Shown: positions 20,130-28,383 of the stretch, in pieces
Layout of the letters: the number at the start of each line of letters is the position of its first letter
How positions within the stretch are numbered: the first letter of the stretch is position 1
Assembly: GCA_002483445.1 (NCBI GenBank)
Contig: DLHY01000037.1
Coordinates: 1 to 64,000, forward strand
Direction of reading: 5' to 3'
DNA length: 64,000 nt
Origin: Blastocatellia bacterium UBA7656
GTDB taxonomy: Bacteria; Acidobacteriota; Blastocatellia; UBA7656
Notes under the pieces: generated by a model
Database searches by the model: none
The model's input: only the letters and a program-made list of their open reading frames with translations
Told to the model about the DNA's origin: nothing
Translations under genes and position numbers: made by a program

Positions 20130-20168
20130 ACTCGCGCAGACGTTCCCTTTCAGTTCTTCAATCATAAT
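20130..20168 (-). pseudogene. Fragment of the start of prfB, next to lnt
   Basis: Bases 20147-20168 are identical over 22 nt to 12348-12369, the start of prfB (minus-strand ATGATTGAAGAACTGAAAG). Bases 20130-20141 equal 12320-12331, the next part of prfB, with 11 bp missing between the two stretches. The missing 11 bp destroys the frame, which stops after 13 codons. The fragment begins 18 bp past the lnt stop, in the same orientation, as expected if prfB once directly followed lnt and the block at 12.4-20.1 kb later came between them. Confidence 0.75.
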
Positions 20169-20183
20169 CTGATCTCTGATCTT

Positions 20184-21893
20184 TCATTCTTCTTCGCGCC
20201 TCGGCAAAAGGGACGCGATTAAAACTATCGCGCTCAAAGCTGCGCACATCCATACGAACACATCGCCGTGTCGCGTGTAAAAAGTCAGAGTGTCAGGAGC
20301 GACTTCCGCATTCCATACGCGAATCGTGGTTTGAAACAAGGGCGTCTCGTCGTGAACTGCGCCGTATCGGTCTATTCGGGCCGATTGACCGGAGTTGGTG
20401 GCGCGAATAAGTTCGCAATTATTTTCGACCGCGCGAAACACCGCGTGCGCGAGCATCTGTCGCGCCAATGCAGTCGGGCCGAACCACGTTTCATTCGATA
20501 GCTGGGTCATCACCTGCGCGCCCGTGAGTCGAAACCTGCGCGCAAGTTCCGGCCTTATGGCTTCGAAGCATATAAGAGTTCCGAGTCGCGTTCCTGCAAC
20601 ATCGCTCAAAGCGGGGCTTGTGCCGGGGGCGAGGTCTGCGACCAGCGCAGGCACGCGATCCATGAAGGGAATCCATCCGCGCGCCGGCACATATTCTCCG
20701 AACGGCATCAGCGCGATTTTATCATAGCGCGAGATTCTCTCGCCGGAAGGCGCTACGACCATCGCAGAGTTATAAAGACTCGCCGGGTCATCGCCTTCTT
20801 TTGCGTATCCCCAGTCATCGAACAGAAGATAAACATCATTGCGCGAAGTGAAATCGGCAATCGCGCGGCGAGTCACCGCGTCGCGCTCGTAATTGAGGAT
20901 CATGGGAGATTCGGGCCATACAACGAGATCGATTTTTTTCGCTGTCGGAGAGCCGGTCTTTTCGGATTCGATGGCGCGCAGCGACAGGTTGATGTGATCC
21001 TGAATCACCTGATCGATGAATTGACGGTCGCTCCACGCGGCGTCTATCGGATCGTTGGGTTGAATGACCGCGATGGAAATCGTTTGCGCCGGGTCGCTGT
21101 CGGGCCTGAGCGCGAGTCCGTAGATGACAACAGCGATGCTCACTATGATCGATGCGGTGAGCGCGATGAAGCCGCGTTTTCTTTCAAGGTAGATGACCGC
21201 GAAGACGAGCGCGGCGCTTGCAAAAACGAGCAGCGCGCTCACCGAGTAAACTCCGCCCCATCGGGCTGTCTGAATGACGGCGGGCTGAAACGCCTGCGAG
21301 TATCCGAGCGCAATCCATCCGACTCCGGTGGTTTTATGACGCAGCCATTCGCTTGCAGGCCAGAGGACAGGCGCGGCAAGAATGGCCCAGCCTCCGAATC
21401 TGTTAATGGCCAAAGCCAAAGAAGCAGAGAATAGAGCGGTGAACGACCCCAGCACTATGCCTATGAGCAGCATCAGCGCGTAGGAAAGCCACAGAGAAAT
21501 TCCTCCGTAGTTGTGCATCGAGTAAGTGACCCAGTGCGACGATCCCACATAGAGGACTGTTCCTGTCACGAGTCCGAGCAGAAGCGCGCGCCAGAATCTC
21601 CGCTCGCGGGCTATGGCCATAATCAAGGGAGCCGTGCCGACCCAGCCCAGCGACCACAGACTCCATTCGGGAAAAGCGAAGGTGAGAAGTATGCCTGAAA
21701 AGATGGCCAGCGCGAGGTTGCTCCACAGAGGCGAGGCCGAATGCTGATAAGGCACGACCTTCGCAAGCCTCAGTCGCGCAGTGAGAATTTCTTCGCGGGT
21801 GAAAGTCGGCGCAGCTTCTTCAGTGTGCCGTGCGGGCGGCGATGACGGATGAGAAATCAGTTCAGTTTCCGGGTTCAATTCTCCTCCGCTCAT
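20184..21893 (-). CDS. lnt: Apolipoprotein N-acyltransferase
   Basis: Lnt adds the third acyl chain to lipoproteins in the inner membrane. The 569-aa protein has a hydrophilic leader of about 55 residues that is longer than usual, then at least six membrane segments (about 58-260), a nitrilase-like periplasmic domain (275-535) and a final membrane helix (MCAALSAIVLIASLL). The catalytic triad is visible: Glu328 in WPESP, Lys392 in YDKIALMPFGEYVP and Cys442 in GTLICFEAIRPEL. Its ATG overlaps the lipA stop in ATGA (21890-21893), so lipA-lnt are translationally coupled. The stop lies just before a prfB fragment and a terminator-like hairpin. Confidence 0.94.
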   Translation of the reverse strand: MSGGELNPETELISHPSSPPARHTEEAAPTFTREEILTARLRLAKVVPYQHSASPLWSNLALAIFSGILLTFAFPEWSLWSLGWVGTAPLIMAIARERRFWRALLLGLVTGTVLYVGSSHWVTYSMHNYGGISLWLSYALMLLIGIVLGSFTALFSASLALAINRFGGWAILAAPVLWPASEWLRHKTTGVGWIALGYSQAFQPAVIQTARWGGVYSVSALLVFASAALVFAVIYLERKRGFIALTASIIVSIAVVIYGLALRPDSDPAQTISIAVIQPNDPIDAAWSDRQFIDQVIQDHINLSLRAIESEKTGSPTAKKIDLVVWPESPMILNYERDAVTRRAIADFTSRNDVYLLFDDWGYAKEGDDPASLYNSAMVVAPSGERISRYDKIALMPFGEYVPARGWIPFMDRVPALVADLAPGTSPALSDVAGTRLGTLICFEAIRPELARRFRLTGAQVMTQLSNETWFGPTALARQMLAHAVFRAVENNCELIRATNSGQSARIDRYGAVHDETPLFQTTIRVWNAEVAPDTLTFYTRHGDVFVWMCAALSAIVLIASLLPRREEE

Positions 21894-22789
21894 TCATCGC
21901 TTGCCTGCTCGTGAACCAGATCGGCCATGTAGGAACTGCGAACAAGCGGCCCTGAAAACACCGAGCGAAAACCTAAACTCTCGCCGTATTCTTTGTACTC
22001 TTCGAACACATCGGGGTGAACGTACTGTTCGACCGGCAGATGATGGCGGGTCGGTTGAAGGTACTGACCGATAGTTGCAACGTCGACTTCGTGTGCGCGC
22101 AAATCTTCGAGCAGCCGTTTGACTTCTGCGTCCGTTTCGCCAAGCCCGACCATGAAACCTGATTTTGTGACGACCGAAGAAGAATACCTGCGAGCGTTGA
22201 GAAGCACATCGAGCGATTGACAGTAATCGGCCTGCGGTCGCACGCGGAGGTAGAGCCGGGGGACGGTTTCGACGTTGTGATTGAAAGTATCGGGCTTGGC
22301 GTCGAGGACGGTGTGAAGAGCCTCTCGGTTGCCTTTGAAATCAGGCGTGAGGACTTCGATTTTTGATTGAGGCAATCGAGTTCGAACGGCTCGAATAGTG
22401 TTTGCGAAATGCTCTGCGCCGCCGTCCGCGAGTTCGTCGCGATTGACCGAAGTGATGACGACATATTTAAGATTGAGTTGAGCAGCAGCTTCGGAGACCT
22501 GATCAGGTTCGTGCGCGAGCGCGTCCATCGGAAGTCCGCGCCCGGTTTTGACTGAGCAGAAGCCGCAACTGCGAGAGCAGACATCGCCCAATATCATGAA
22601 AGTAGCTGCGCCGCGCGAAAAGCATTCATTGCGATTAGGGCAGCGGGCTTCTTCGCAGACGGTGTGAAGGTTGCGAGTGCGGAGCATTTTTTTCAGGTCG
22701 TGATCGGCCTGGGCGTTGCGTTTGGATTTACGCAACCAGTCGGGCAATCGCGGCCCCGGTTTTTTCATTCCTTCGATTTGAATCAGCAT
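21890..22789 (-). CDS. lipA: Lipoyl synthase (radical SAM)
   Basis: LipA inserts two sulfurs into protein-bound octanoyl groups to form the lipoyl cofactor of 2-oxoacid dehydrogenases and the glycine cleavage system. The 299-aa protein has both iron-sulfur clusters: the auxiliary cluster Cys45, Cys50 and Cys56 (CEEARCPNRNEC) and the radical SAM motif Cys71-x3-Cys75-x2-Cys78 (CSRSCGFC). The C-terminal RSSYMAD supplies the conserved Arg-Ser-Ser, whose Ser binds the auxiliary cluster. Length is normal. Its stop overlaps the lnt start. No lipB is adjacent. Confidence 0.97.
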   Translation of the reverse strand: MLIQIEGMKKPGPRLPDWLRKSKRNAQADHDLKKMLRTRNLHTVCEEARCPNRNECFSRGAATFMILGDVCSRSCGFCSVKTGRGLPMDALAHEPDQVSEAAAQLNLKYVVITSVNRDELADGGAEHFANTIRAVRTRLPQSKIEVLTPDFKGNREALHTVLDAKPDTFNHNVETVPRLYLRVRPQADYCQSLDVLLNARRYSSSVVTKSGFMVGLGETDAEVKRLLEDLRAHEVDVATIGQYLQPTRHHLPVEQYVHPDVFEEYKEYGESLGFRSVFSGPLVRSSYMADLVHEQASDE

Positions 22790-22828
22790 ATAAGTTTTTC
22801 AAGCGAGGCTGTTTAGGCGGCGGGATGG

Positions 22829-23050
22829 CTAGACCGCAGCAATGAATTCATCGACCGTCAGATTAGCGGATCGGATCAAGCTCCTCAGAGTACCCTTCGC
22901 AACCTCTCGATGATTAGGAATCGACAAGGTCACGTTTTCGTGTTCTTTGGTCATGATAATATGGCTGCCTCGCTGGCGCGCGACACTCCAGCCGAAGGAT
23001 TCGAATACCCGCACAACCTCCTGTCCGCTCAGAGTTGGAAGGCCAGCCAT
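22829..23050 (-). CDS. hicA: HicA family mRNA interferase toxin
   Basis: A 73-aa protein with the dsRBD-like HicA fold: LSGQEVVRVFESFGWSVARQ at the start, then RQRGSHIIM with the catalytic His of the GSH motif, SIPNHREVAKGTLRSLIRSA and TVDEF. The toxin cleaves mRNA independently of ribosomes. Its ATG overlaps the hicB stop by one base (TAATG), so antitoxin precedes toxin, the reverse of the classical hicAB order but common. Both genes look intact, in contrast to the other toxin-antitoxin loci in the window. Confidence 0.92.
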   Translation of the reverse strand: MAGLPTLSGQEVVRVFESFGWSVARQRGSHIIMTKEHENVTLSIPNHREVAKGTLRSLIRSANLTVDEFIAAV

Positions 23051-23256
23051 TACGCCGCGACCTCGACCTGCCGCGTCTCTATAGTCAAGGGCAAGCCCTT
23101 CTCCGCGCGAACTTCAAGACAAAGGGCGATGGCTTCCTTGATGTTTTCCAACGCCGCTTCTTTGGTTTCCCCCTGACTCACACAGCCGGGGATTGACGGA
23201 CACTCGACAACCCAAACTCCATCTTCGTCTCGATCAATCGTCACGATGAATTTCAT
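23050..23256 (-). CDS. hicB: HicB family antitoxin
   Basis: The 68-aa product has the partial RNase H-like HicB fold: KFIVTIDRDEDGVWVVECPS, IPGCVSQGETKEAALENIKE, AIALCLE. No C-terminal DNA-binding domain (HTH or RHH) is present, as in the short HicB class, so autoregulation may depend on the complex or be absent. AGGTTGAG precedes the ATG. The overlapping stop and start with hicA suggest coupled translation. The hairpin element at 23311-23435 lies directly upstream and probably contains or displaces the promoter. Confidence 0.9.
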   Translation of the reverse strand: MKFIVTIDRDEDGVWVVECPSIPGCVSQGETKEAALENIKEAIALCLEVRAEKGLPLTIETRQVEVAA

Positions 23257-23310
23257 CTCAACCTCCGGTCACAGATAATGGCATACGCAAAAACTGGAAA
23301 CAAGCCGGAT

Positions 23311-23435
23311 AGTCAACTACCACCGCCAGAGGCGGTGGCTTGCGTTGAAGGTCGATTTAGCTTATGCCTTTCAACGGTAGAACCAGATAACTGCACCACT
23401 GCCAGAGGCAGTGGTTTCATGATGAATAAATCGAC
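23311..23435. repeat. Multi-hairpin palindromic element between hicB and the Phd antitoxin
   Basis: Within 125 bp there are two 8-bp perfect hairpins with the same AGA loop: CCACCGCC/GGCGGTGG (23320-23338) and CCACTGCC/GGCAGTGG (23396-23414). Between them is GTTGAAGG/CCTTTCAAC (23344-23375), and GTCGATTTA (23351-23359) also pairs with TAAATCGAC (23427-23435). Stems with short purine loops next to TCAACTAC are like the ends of IS200/IS605-type elements recognised by Y1 transposases. No transposase or tnpB is present, so this could be a non-autonomous derivative. Confidence 0.6.
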
Positions 23436-23444
23436 TTCAGTCTC

Positions 23445-23663
23445 TCATTTCGGAAATATAGAGTCTGCCGAATCTATCTCGATCCGCGAGCGACGGTTTA
23501 TCTTCGCCTCCCGGTCAGGCAGGCGTTTGGGAGAAGGCTCAATCGGGGTAAGCGCAGCAATCGGCTGCCCGCCATCAGTGATGATGATTCGTTCTCTGGC
23601 CGCAGCAAGTCTCACCCATTGATCAGTATCGTTGTGAAGTTCCTGAATGCTTATCTCTTTCAT
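23445..23663 (-). pseudogene. Phd/YefM-type antitoxin, C-terminus frameshifted
   Basis: The 72-aa frame has the antitoxin fold: MKEISIQELHNDTDQWVRLA, RIIITDGGQPIAALTPIEP, RSRIEID. The family normally ends in a short toxin-binding tail containing SEMRD. Here the annotated frame ends DSADSIFPK, but the -1 frame over the same bases (23460-23437) reads YISEMRD followed by TGA. A single base lost near TCTATATT would convert one into the other. Either the tail is mutated or the assembly lacks a base. No toxin gene follows, since the hairpin element and hicB come next. Confidence 0.75.
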
Positions 23664-23742
23664 AGGCTCATCCTGTCATAACGCGAATCGAACCGAAGTG
23701 ATAATGTATTCTCGTTTCCTTTTTCGCTGGTGACTCCCTCAG

Positions 23743-24147
23743 TCATTTCTGCTTTCCTGATCCCGATGGCTGCGGCTCTGTCTCCCGGCCTTCGAGTTTC
23801 TCAATACGATCTTCGAGAGCGAGAGAGTCTGCCTGCATCGAGAGCAGGGTATCGTTTAGCACTCGCATACGGCGGTTGGTGTCTTTGACTTCGCTATCAA
23901 GATTATTGAAACGCTCTCGCATCTCTTCGCGCATCTCTGAGATTTGAGACTGCACGCCTTCCCATTGCGGGCGCGTGTCATACAGCCGCTCATCGACTGT
24001 ATTTTCCAGAGTTTCAAGGCGAGTGCCGAGATTGACGATACCGGTTTCCATGTGGCGCTGTCGCGTTTCCATCGCATCCAGCTTCGTTTCCATCGCATCC
24101 AGTTTTTCAAGTTTTTCGAGAATCAGTTTTACTTCATCGCTGCTCAT
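23743..24147 (-). CDS. Coiled-coil protein of unknown function
   Basis: Starting at ATG 24147 (GAGAGAAACG before it) the protein is 134 aa, and nearly all of it is heptad-patterned helix: EVKLILEKLEKLDAMETKLD, then LGTRLETLENTVDERL, ISEMREEMRERFNNLDSEV and LEDRIEKLEG. The tail is hydrophilic (PQPSGSGKQK). A direct repeat of LDAMET is visible at the start. There is no signal peptide or membrane segment. The pattern is that of a small cytosolic homo-oligomeric coiled coil; no specific function can be read from it. A start 15 codons earlier (24192) is possible. Confidence 0.7.
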   Translation of the reverse strand: MSSDEVKLILEKLEKLDAMETKLDAMETRQRHMETGIVNLGTRLETLENTVDERLYDTRPQWEGVQSQISEMREEMRERFNNLDSEVKDTNRRMRVLNDTLLSMQADSLALEDRIEKLEGRETEPQPSGSGKQK

Positions 24148-24290
24148 TCGTTTCTCTCTTTCCGGCCTGCGCGTCTGAAGCCTCTCAGGCATCTCTCATT
24201 CTCCAGATCAGATCAAAGAGCAAAGCATTATAACCGCATCGAGCCTCGGATGGTATTAGTCGGAGCGCATCACCGACGGTCGCTCCGACG

Positions 24291-26765
24291 CTATTTCCCT
24301 TCAGCCGATTTTGCGATTCGGCTCCACGCTTCGGCTATACCGAAGCTTACAAGCACCGCGCCTGTCACCCATGCCATCGCTGCCATATCAGGCCGTTCGA
24401 GACCGAGCAGGCTGCGAAGCCACGGCAGATATGCGGTCAGGAATTGTAACCCTACTCCGAAAATCACTGCCAGATGAACCCACCAGTTCAGCCCCGGACT
24501 CGCGCCAATCTGTCGCGAAGGATAGACGAAAACAACCTGACCGATTGAGGCATAGAGAAAAACTATCGTGCGCGTGGCCTCGATGCTGTATCCGATGCGA
24601 GGCATTATGGCCAGAAGCGCTCCGCCGATGAGAGCCTTGACTATGCCTGTCACCAGAATGAAACGAAGTGAAGTGGGATCGAGCAGCGCAGCTTTCGGAT
24701 CGCGCGGTTTCTGTTGCATCACTCCGCTGCTGTGATCGAGACCCAGAGCCAGCGCGGGCGGGCCGTCAGTCACAATGTTGATCCAGAGCAGCTGCACCGC
24801 CGTCAGCGGCAGCAACAGCGCCCCCGCGTCGTCGCGCAACCCTAACGCTATCGACCCGGCGATGCCGATGACCACGATAAGAACTTCGGCCAAATTGGTG
24901 GAGAAGAGGAATCGTATGAACTTCTGAATGTTTTCGTAGATGCTTCGCCCCTCTTCGACAGCAGCGACGATGGTCGCGAAGTTGTCGTCAAGCAACACGA
25001 GGTCGGCAACCTCGCGGGAAACATCGCTCCCGCGCATTCCCATCGCCACTCCGACATCGGATCGCTTGAGCGCGGGAGCATCGTTGACCCCATCGCCGGT
25101 CATCGCCACGATCTCCCCTGAACGTTTGAGAGCCTCGACGAGAAGCAGTTTATGCTCAGGCGATACTCTTGCGAAGACATTGACCTCGCTGATGGCGCGA
25201 TCAATGGCGTCGGGCGAAAAGGTTTCGAGGTCAGTTCCGGTAATCACCCGGCTGGACTGTATGCCCACCTCAGCGGCCACTGCCAAGGCGGTTGCCGGAT
25301 GATCTCCGGTTATCATAATTATGCGAATGCCTGCTGCCTGCGCCCGCTTGATTGCGTCAGGCACTTCCGCGCGCGGCGGATCCCACAGGAGCGCCAGACC
25401 GAGCCACGATAGATGCTCATCGCCTTCTCCCTGTCGCCAGCCGAGGCCCAGCACACGGAAACCTTCTCCAGCATAAGCGTTCGCCTTTTCTCTCCAGTTT
25501 CGGCGTTCGGCCTCCGAGAGATCGCTGCGATCAAGCATCACTTCGGGAGCGCCCTTGAGGTAGCTGATCGTATCTCGGCCTTCTTCAATCGTGACCCGCA
25601 TGTACTTGCGGGAACTGTCGAAAGGCAACATGCTGCGGCGCGGGAAGTCCTGACGGAGACGTGATATATCACACCCCTGAGACAGAGCATAATCGAGCAG
25701 AGCGAGTTCCGTAGGGTCTCCCGCTCCGCTGACCTGCTCCGCGTCGTTAGCCAGCGACATGGCCCGCAGCGCGCGCTCGAAGTCGGGGCTGTCGACCTCT
25801 TTGACCCTCATTCGGTTCTCGGTCAGCGTCCCGGTCTTGTCGGTCGCAATCACCGTGACCGATCCGAGCGCCTCGACCGCGCTGAGGCGTCGCACGACGG
25901 CTTTCCTTTTAGCCATTCGCTCGACTCCGAGAGCAAGCGTCAGAGTCAGCACCGCCGGGAGTCCCTCCGGCACCGCTGCAACAGCGAGAGCGACTGCAAA
26001 CAGCAGCATGTGGCCCGCGTGTGAAAGCCCTTCGGCCAGGATGCCGCCTGCAGCAATCACTACGGCCAGCATCAGAATCACGCGCGCCACCTGAGTTCCG
26101 AAGACTTCCATTCGAATCTCAAGCGGAGTTTTTTCGGATTTTATTTCGCCGATCATAACGGCGAGTCGTCCCATCGAGCTTTCAGCGCCGGTTCGCGTCA
26201 CCTCGAAGTAACTTTTGCCGCGAACGAGCAGAGACCCGCTGAAGATATCGTCGCCCTCGGCCTTCTCGACAGGGAGCGATTCTCCCGTAAGCATGGATTC
26301 GTCAGCCATGGCCCCTTCGGCGCTGATGATTTTTCCGTCAGCCTGAATGCGGTCGCCTGCCTCGACTCTCACCACGTCGCCGGGAACGATCTGCGTACTC
26401 GGCAGGTGAACGAGTTTTTGGTCGCGCATCACCCAGACGAGCGAGGTTGCCAGTTGTTTCAATCTCGCAAGGGCCGATTCGGCTTTGCTCTCCTGATAAA
26501 CTCCAAGCACAGCGTTAAGCAGCAGAATGACGGCGATGGCCAGCGACTCTGCGGGCAGTCCCGTGGCTCCTTCGAAGAACCAGACCGCCGCGTCGACGAC
26601 CAGAGCGAAGAGCAGAATGTATATGAGCGGGCTTTGAAACTGACGGAGGAATCGCGCGAGGATCGAAGGCGGCGGCTTTTCGGGCAAAGCGTTGGGGCCG
26701 AACCGATCAAGTCTATCGAGGGCTTCGCCAGTGGAAAGGCCCTGTTGTGTGATTTGAACGGCCAC
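24291..26765 (-). CDS. Cation-transporting P-type ATPase (P2A, calcium/manganese type)
   Basis: The 824-aa pump begins with a P2-type N-terminal cation ATPase domain (LSTGEALDRLDRFGPNALPE). TGES is at 160-163 (actuator), PEGLPAVLTLTL at 266-277 (M4 ion site of SERCA/PMR1 type), the phosphorylated Asp309 in DKTGTLTE, and GDGVNDAPALK in the hinge. M5-M6 carry NLAEVLIVVIG and QLLWINIVTDGPPALALGLD. The PEGLP and the N-x-x-T-D-G-PPA-x-A segments point to Ca2+ or Mn2+ export rather than heavy metals. It lies downstream of the baeRF-type gene, but a strong hairpin at 26814-26852 separates them. Confidence 0.93.
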   Translation of the reverse strand: MAVQITQQGLSTGEALDRLDRFGPNALPEKPPPSILARFLRQFQSPLIYILLFALVVDAAVWFFEGATGLPAESLAIAVILLLNAVLGVYQESKAESALARLKQLATSLVWVMRDQKLVHLPSTQIVPGDVVRVEAGDRIQADGKIISAEGAMADESMLTGESLPVEKAEGDDIFSGSLLVRGKSYFEVTRTGAESSMGRLAVMIGEIKSEKTPLEIRMEVFGTQVARVILMLAVVIAAGGILAEGLSHAGHMLLFAVALAVAAVPEGLPAVLTLTLALGVERMAKRKAVVRRLSAVEALGSVTVIATDKTGTLTENRMRVKEVDSPDFERALRAMSLANDAEQVSGAGDPTELALLDYALSQGCDISRLRQDFPRRSMLPFDSSRKYMRVTIEEGRDTISYLKGAPEVMLDRSDLSEAERRNWREKANAYAGEGFRVLGLGWRQGEGDEHLSWLGLALLWDPPRAEVPDAIKRAQAAGIRIIMITGDHPATALAVAAEVGIQSSRVITGTDLETFSPDAIDRAISEVNVFARVSPEHKLLLVEALKRSGEIVAMTGDGVNDAPALKRSDVGVAMGMRGSDVSREVADLVLLDDNFATIVAAVEEGRSIYENIQKFIRFLFSTNLAEVLIVVIGIAGSIALGLRDDAGALLLPLTAVQLLWINIVTDGPPALALGLDHSSGVMQQKPRDPKAALLDPTSLRFILVTGIVKALIGGALLAIMPRIGYSIEATRTIVFLYASIGQVVFVYPSRQIGASPGLNWWVHLAVIFGVGLQFLTAYLPWLRSLLGLERPDMAAMAWVTGAVLVSFGIAEAWSRIAKSAEGK

Positions 26766-26813
26766 TAACGATCCTCGTAGACCTTGCCTGTCAAAATGAG
26801 GAAGAATCGACGC

Positions 26814-26852
26814 TACTGAAATCAGGTTGAGCCTTTCAACCTGATTTCAGTA
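26814..26852 (-). terminator. Perfect 17-bp inverted repeat overlapping the stop codon of the baeRF-type gene
   Basis: Bases 26814-26830 and 26836-26852 are exact reverse complements of 17 nt with a 5-base loop. The stop codon of the upstream gene (26847-26849) is inside the first-transcribed arm. No T-run follows on the minus strand, so Rho-independent release is uncertain, but the stem should strongly stall or protect the 3' end. Confidence 0.65.
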
Positions 26853-27998
26853 ACGGTATACCGCAGCAAGCGGAGCATCGGCAGGCACTGCTTCCGACTC
26901 GACGGCGAAGACAGCGCCGCCATGGATGAGCGTCTCGGCTGCCGCGCGGTCGAGCAGGTCTTCGTCGCCCGGTTGTGGATCGTCGCGCAGTTCGACGATG
27001 TTGTTCGTAGAATCAACCCTGCCCCATCTCCTCACCCCGACGGCCACGAACAATGATTCGACACGACCGCCTGCCGCTGCTGAAATCACCTCTCCGATGT
27101 CGGCAGAGGTTCGCCCGGTTCCCGCCAGTTGACGGTATTTGCCAATTGCTTCATCCTGCGCCTTCTGAAAATGAGGCCGCACGATCTCCCATGCCTGCTC
27201 ATGCAACTGGGCGGGGCTTAAGAGTTCAGGATTGCCTGATATTCCATCATCCATCAGATACCGATAATCACTGGCTTCCTTGTAGATCGGCAGCAGGTAG
27301 TCGACGCAGGCAAGAATGAGCGGCGCAGTTTCACTCTTGAGCAGCGGACGGAGTGCGCCGTCGATCTCGCGGCAATAGCGCAATATCCTGTCCTTGCTGT
27401 CATCGATGCCGACGCCTTGACCGTGGAACACGGCTATCCGACGCCCTCCGCTTTGCGAGGCTCGCGAGTGGAATTGCAATTGTCTTTGCTGGTCGTCGTA
27501 CTTGAGAGCCTCCTCAAGATTTTCAGGAATGCCTTCCGGAAACAATTCGCTCACGCTTTGCCTCGATCCCTGAAACAGCCTGACCTGATTCTGGCTCAAC
27601 GCCAGTATGTAAAAGCTCCCGTCGTATGCGAAGAGGCGAAGCAGCGTTTTGAGATGGAAGCGACCGGCCACGACGACCAGTTCATCGAAAGCGACAGGCA
27701 GGGTGTAGACTCGGAAAAAATCCGGCGAAATGAAGACGGCCAGCCCGTCGCTTTGATATCGCCAGAATTCCACATCGTCCAGAAGATTGGCCGCAGGTTC
27801 GAGCAACTGGCCTGCTTCAGAAGCGCGCAGGCCGGAGGCGATCAGCTTATTTTCGGCCTCTGCCAGAAGGTTCTTGAATCTGATCGGGTCTTGTTGCGTT
27901 TCCGGCATGGCCCGGTGAGTTGGAAGATAAATTGATATGCAGGAATCCGCGCGCTTTTCGATCAGCGCATTCAGTTCATCTCTGAGTAGTATGCTCAT
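26847..27998 (-). CDS. baeRF-type protein (bacterial archaeo-eukaryotic release factor-like)
   Basis: The 383-aa protein resembles the bacterial aeRF1-like families: an N-terminal segment with CISIYLPTHRAMPETQQDPI and FKNLLAEAENKL, a middle domain beginning DGLAVFISPDFFRVYTLP, and a central RNase H-like region with FYILALSQNQVRLFQGSR. The C-terminal eL30-like part has APLILACVDYLLPIYKEASD, then GRVESLFVAVGVRRWG and LIHGGAVFAVESE. In archaeal and eukaryotic relatives the last domain pairs with RNA. In bacteria these proteins are thought to act on stalled ribosomes or RNA, but direct evidence is thin. The gene stands alone, followed by a strong hairpin. Confidence 0.8.
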   Translation of the reverse strand: MSILLRDELNALIEKRADSCISIYLPTHRAMPETQQDPIRFKNLLAEAENKLIASGLRASEAGQLLEPAANLLDDVEFWRYQSDGLAVFISPDFFRVYTLPVAFDELVVVAGRFHLKTLLRLFAYDGSFYILALSQNQVRLFQGSRQSVSELFPEGIPENLEEALKYDDQQRQLQFHSRASQSGGRRIAVFHGQGVGIDDSKDRILRYCREIDGALRPLLKSETAPLILACVDYLLPIYKEASDYRYLMDDGISGNPELLSPAQLHEQAWEIVRPHFQKAQDEAIGKYRQLAGTGRTSADIGEVISAAAGGRVESLFVAVGVRRWGRVDSTNNIVELRDDPQPGDEDLLDRAAAETLIHGGAVFAVESEAVPADAPLAAVYRY

Positions 27999-28383
27999 AA
28001 AGTTCTTTCTCCTCCGAACAGGTACGGCAGGCTGGCAGCCTGCTCCCTGATTCTTCTACTTTCCGCGCGTCAACAGACTGGCCGACTGTTCTACCAGGCG
28101 ACTCCTCAGAAAACAGAAGTCAGGAGTCAGAAGTCAGAATGTGTGCGCATTCTGTGATTGACTCGTGCCTCCTCGATTCTTCTACTTTCCGCGCGTGAAG
28201 GCGACTCCTTTCGAGGTAAGGATAGTATCATGCGCAAGCTCCCGGTCTCGCCTTCAGTTAATTTCCCGGCAAGCGCTTTGATTTTTTCAAGCCATAGCTG
28301 AAAGCTACGGCTAAAGACATCAGGCTGCGCAGCGATCAGAACATCTCAACTTACTTGACGGTTCGAGCCAGCAGAAGTCGTTA
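27999..28383. repeat. Intergenic mosaic of dispersed repeats
   Basis: This 385-bp gap has no gene. It holds a REP-like palindrome (GCAGGCTGgCAGCCTGC, 28027-28043) and a second imperfect one (CAACAGACTGGCCGACTGTT, 28071-28090). TTCTTCTACTTTCCGCGCGT appears twice as a direct repeat (28051-28070, 28171-28190), and heptamer TCAGAAG units occur at 28111-28140. GCCATAGCTGAAAGCTACGG (28291-28310) is another small palindrome. The order ctcctccgaacaggtac, palindrome, ctcctcag recurs at 48842-48955. Confidence 0.75.

Larger units (their letters stand above)
19763..20183. other. Intergenic region between the secreted operon and lnt, right edge of the block
   Basis: These 421 bp lie between converging genes. 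They contain the hairpin at 20001-20036 and the prfB fragment at 20130-20168. One plus-strand frame (19850-20167, 105 codons) has GGAAAGGAG before its ATG, but its Ser/Arg-rich product ends inside the antisense prfB fragment and matches nothing I know, so I do not call it. A minus-strand frame over 19768-20130 is no better. Confidence 0.5.

Noticed and set aside
19850..20167. 105-codon plus-strand frame with GGAAAGGAG before its ATG
   Set aside because: Ser/Arg-rich product without family resemblance; its 3' half crosses a terminator-like hairpin and an antisense prfB fragment. A short real peptide from the start cannot be excluded.
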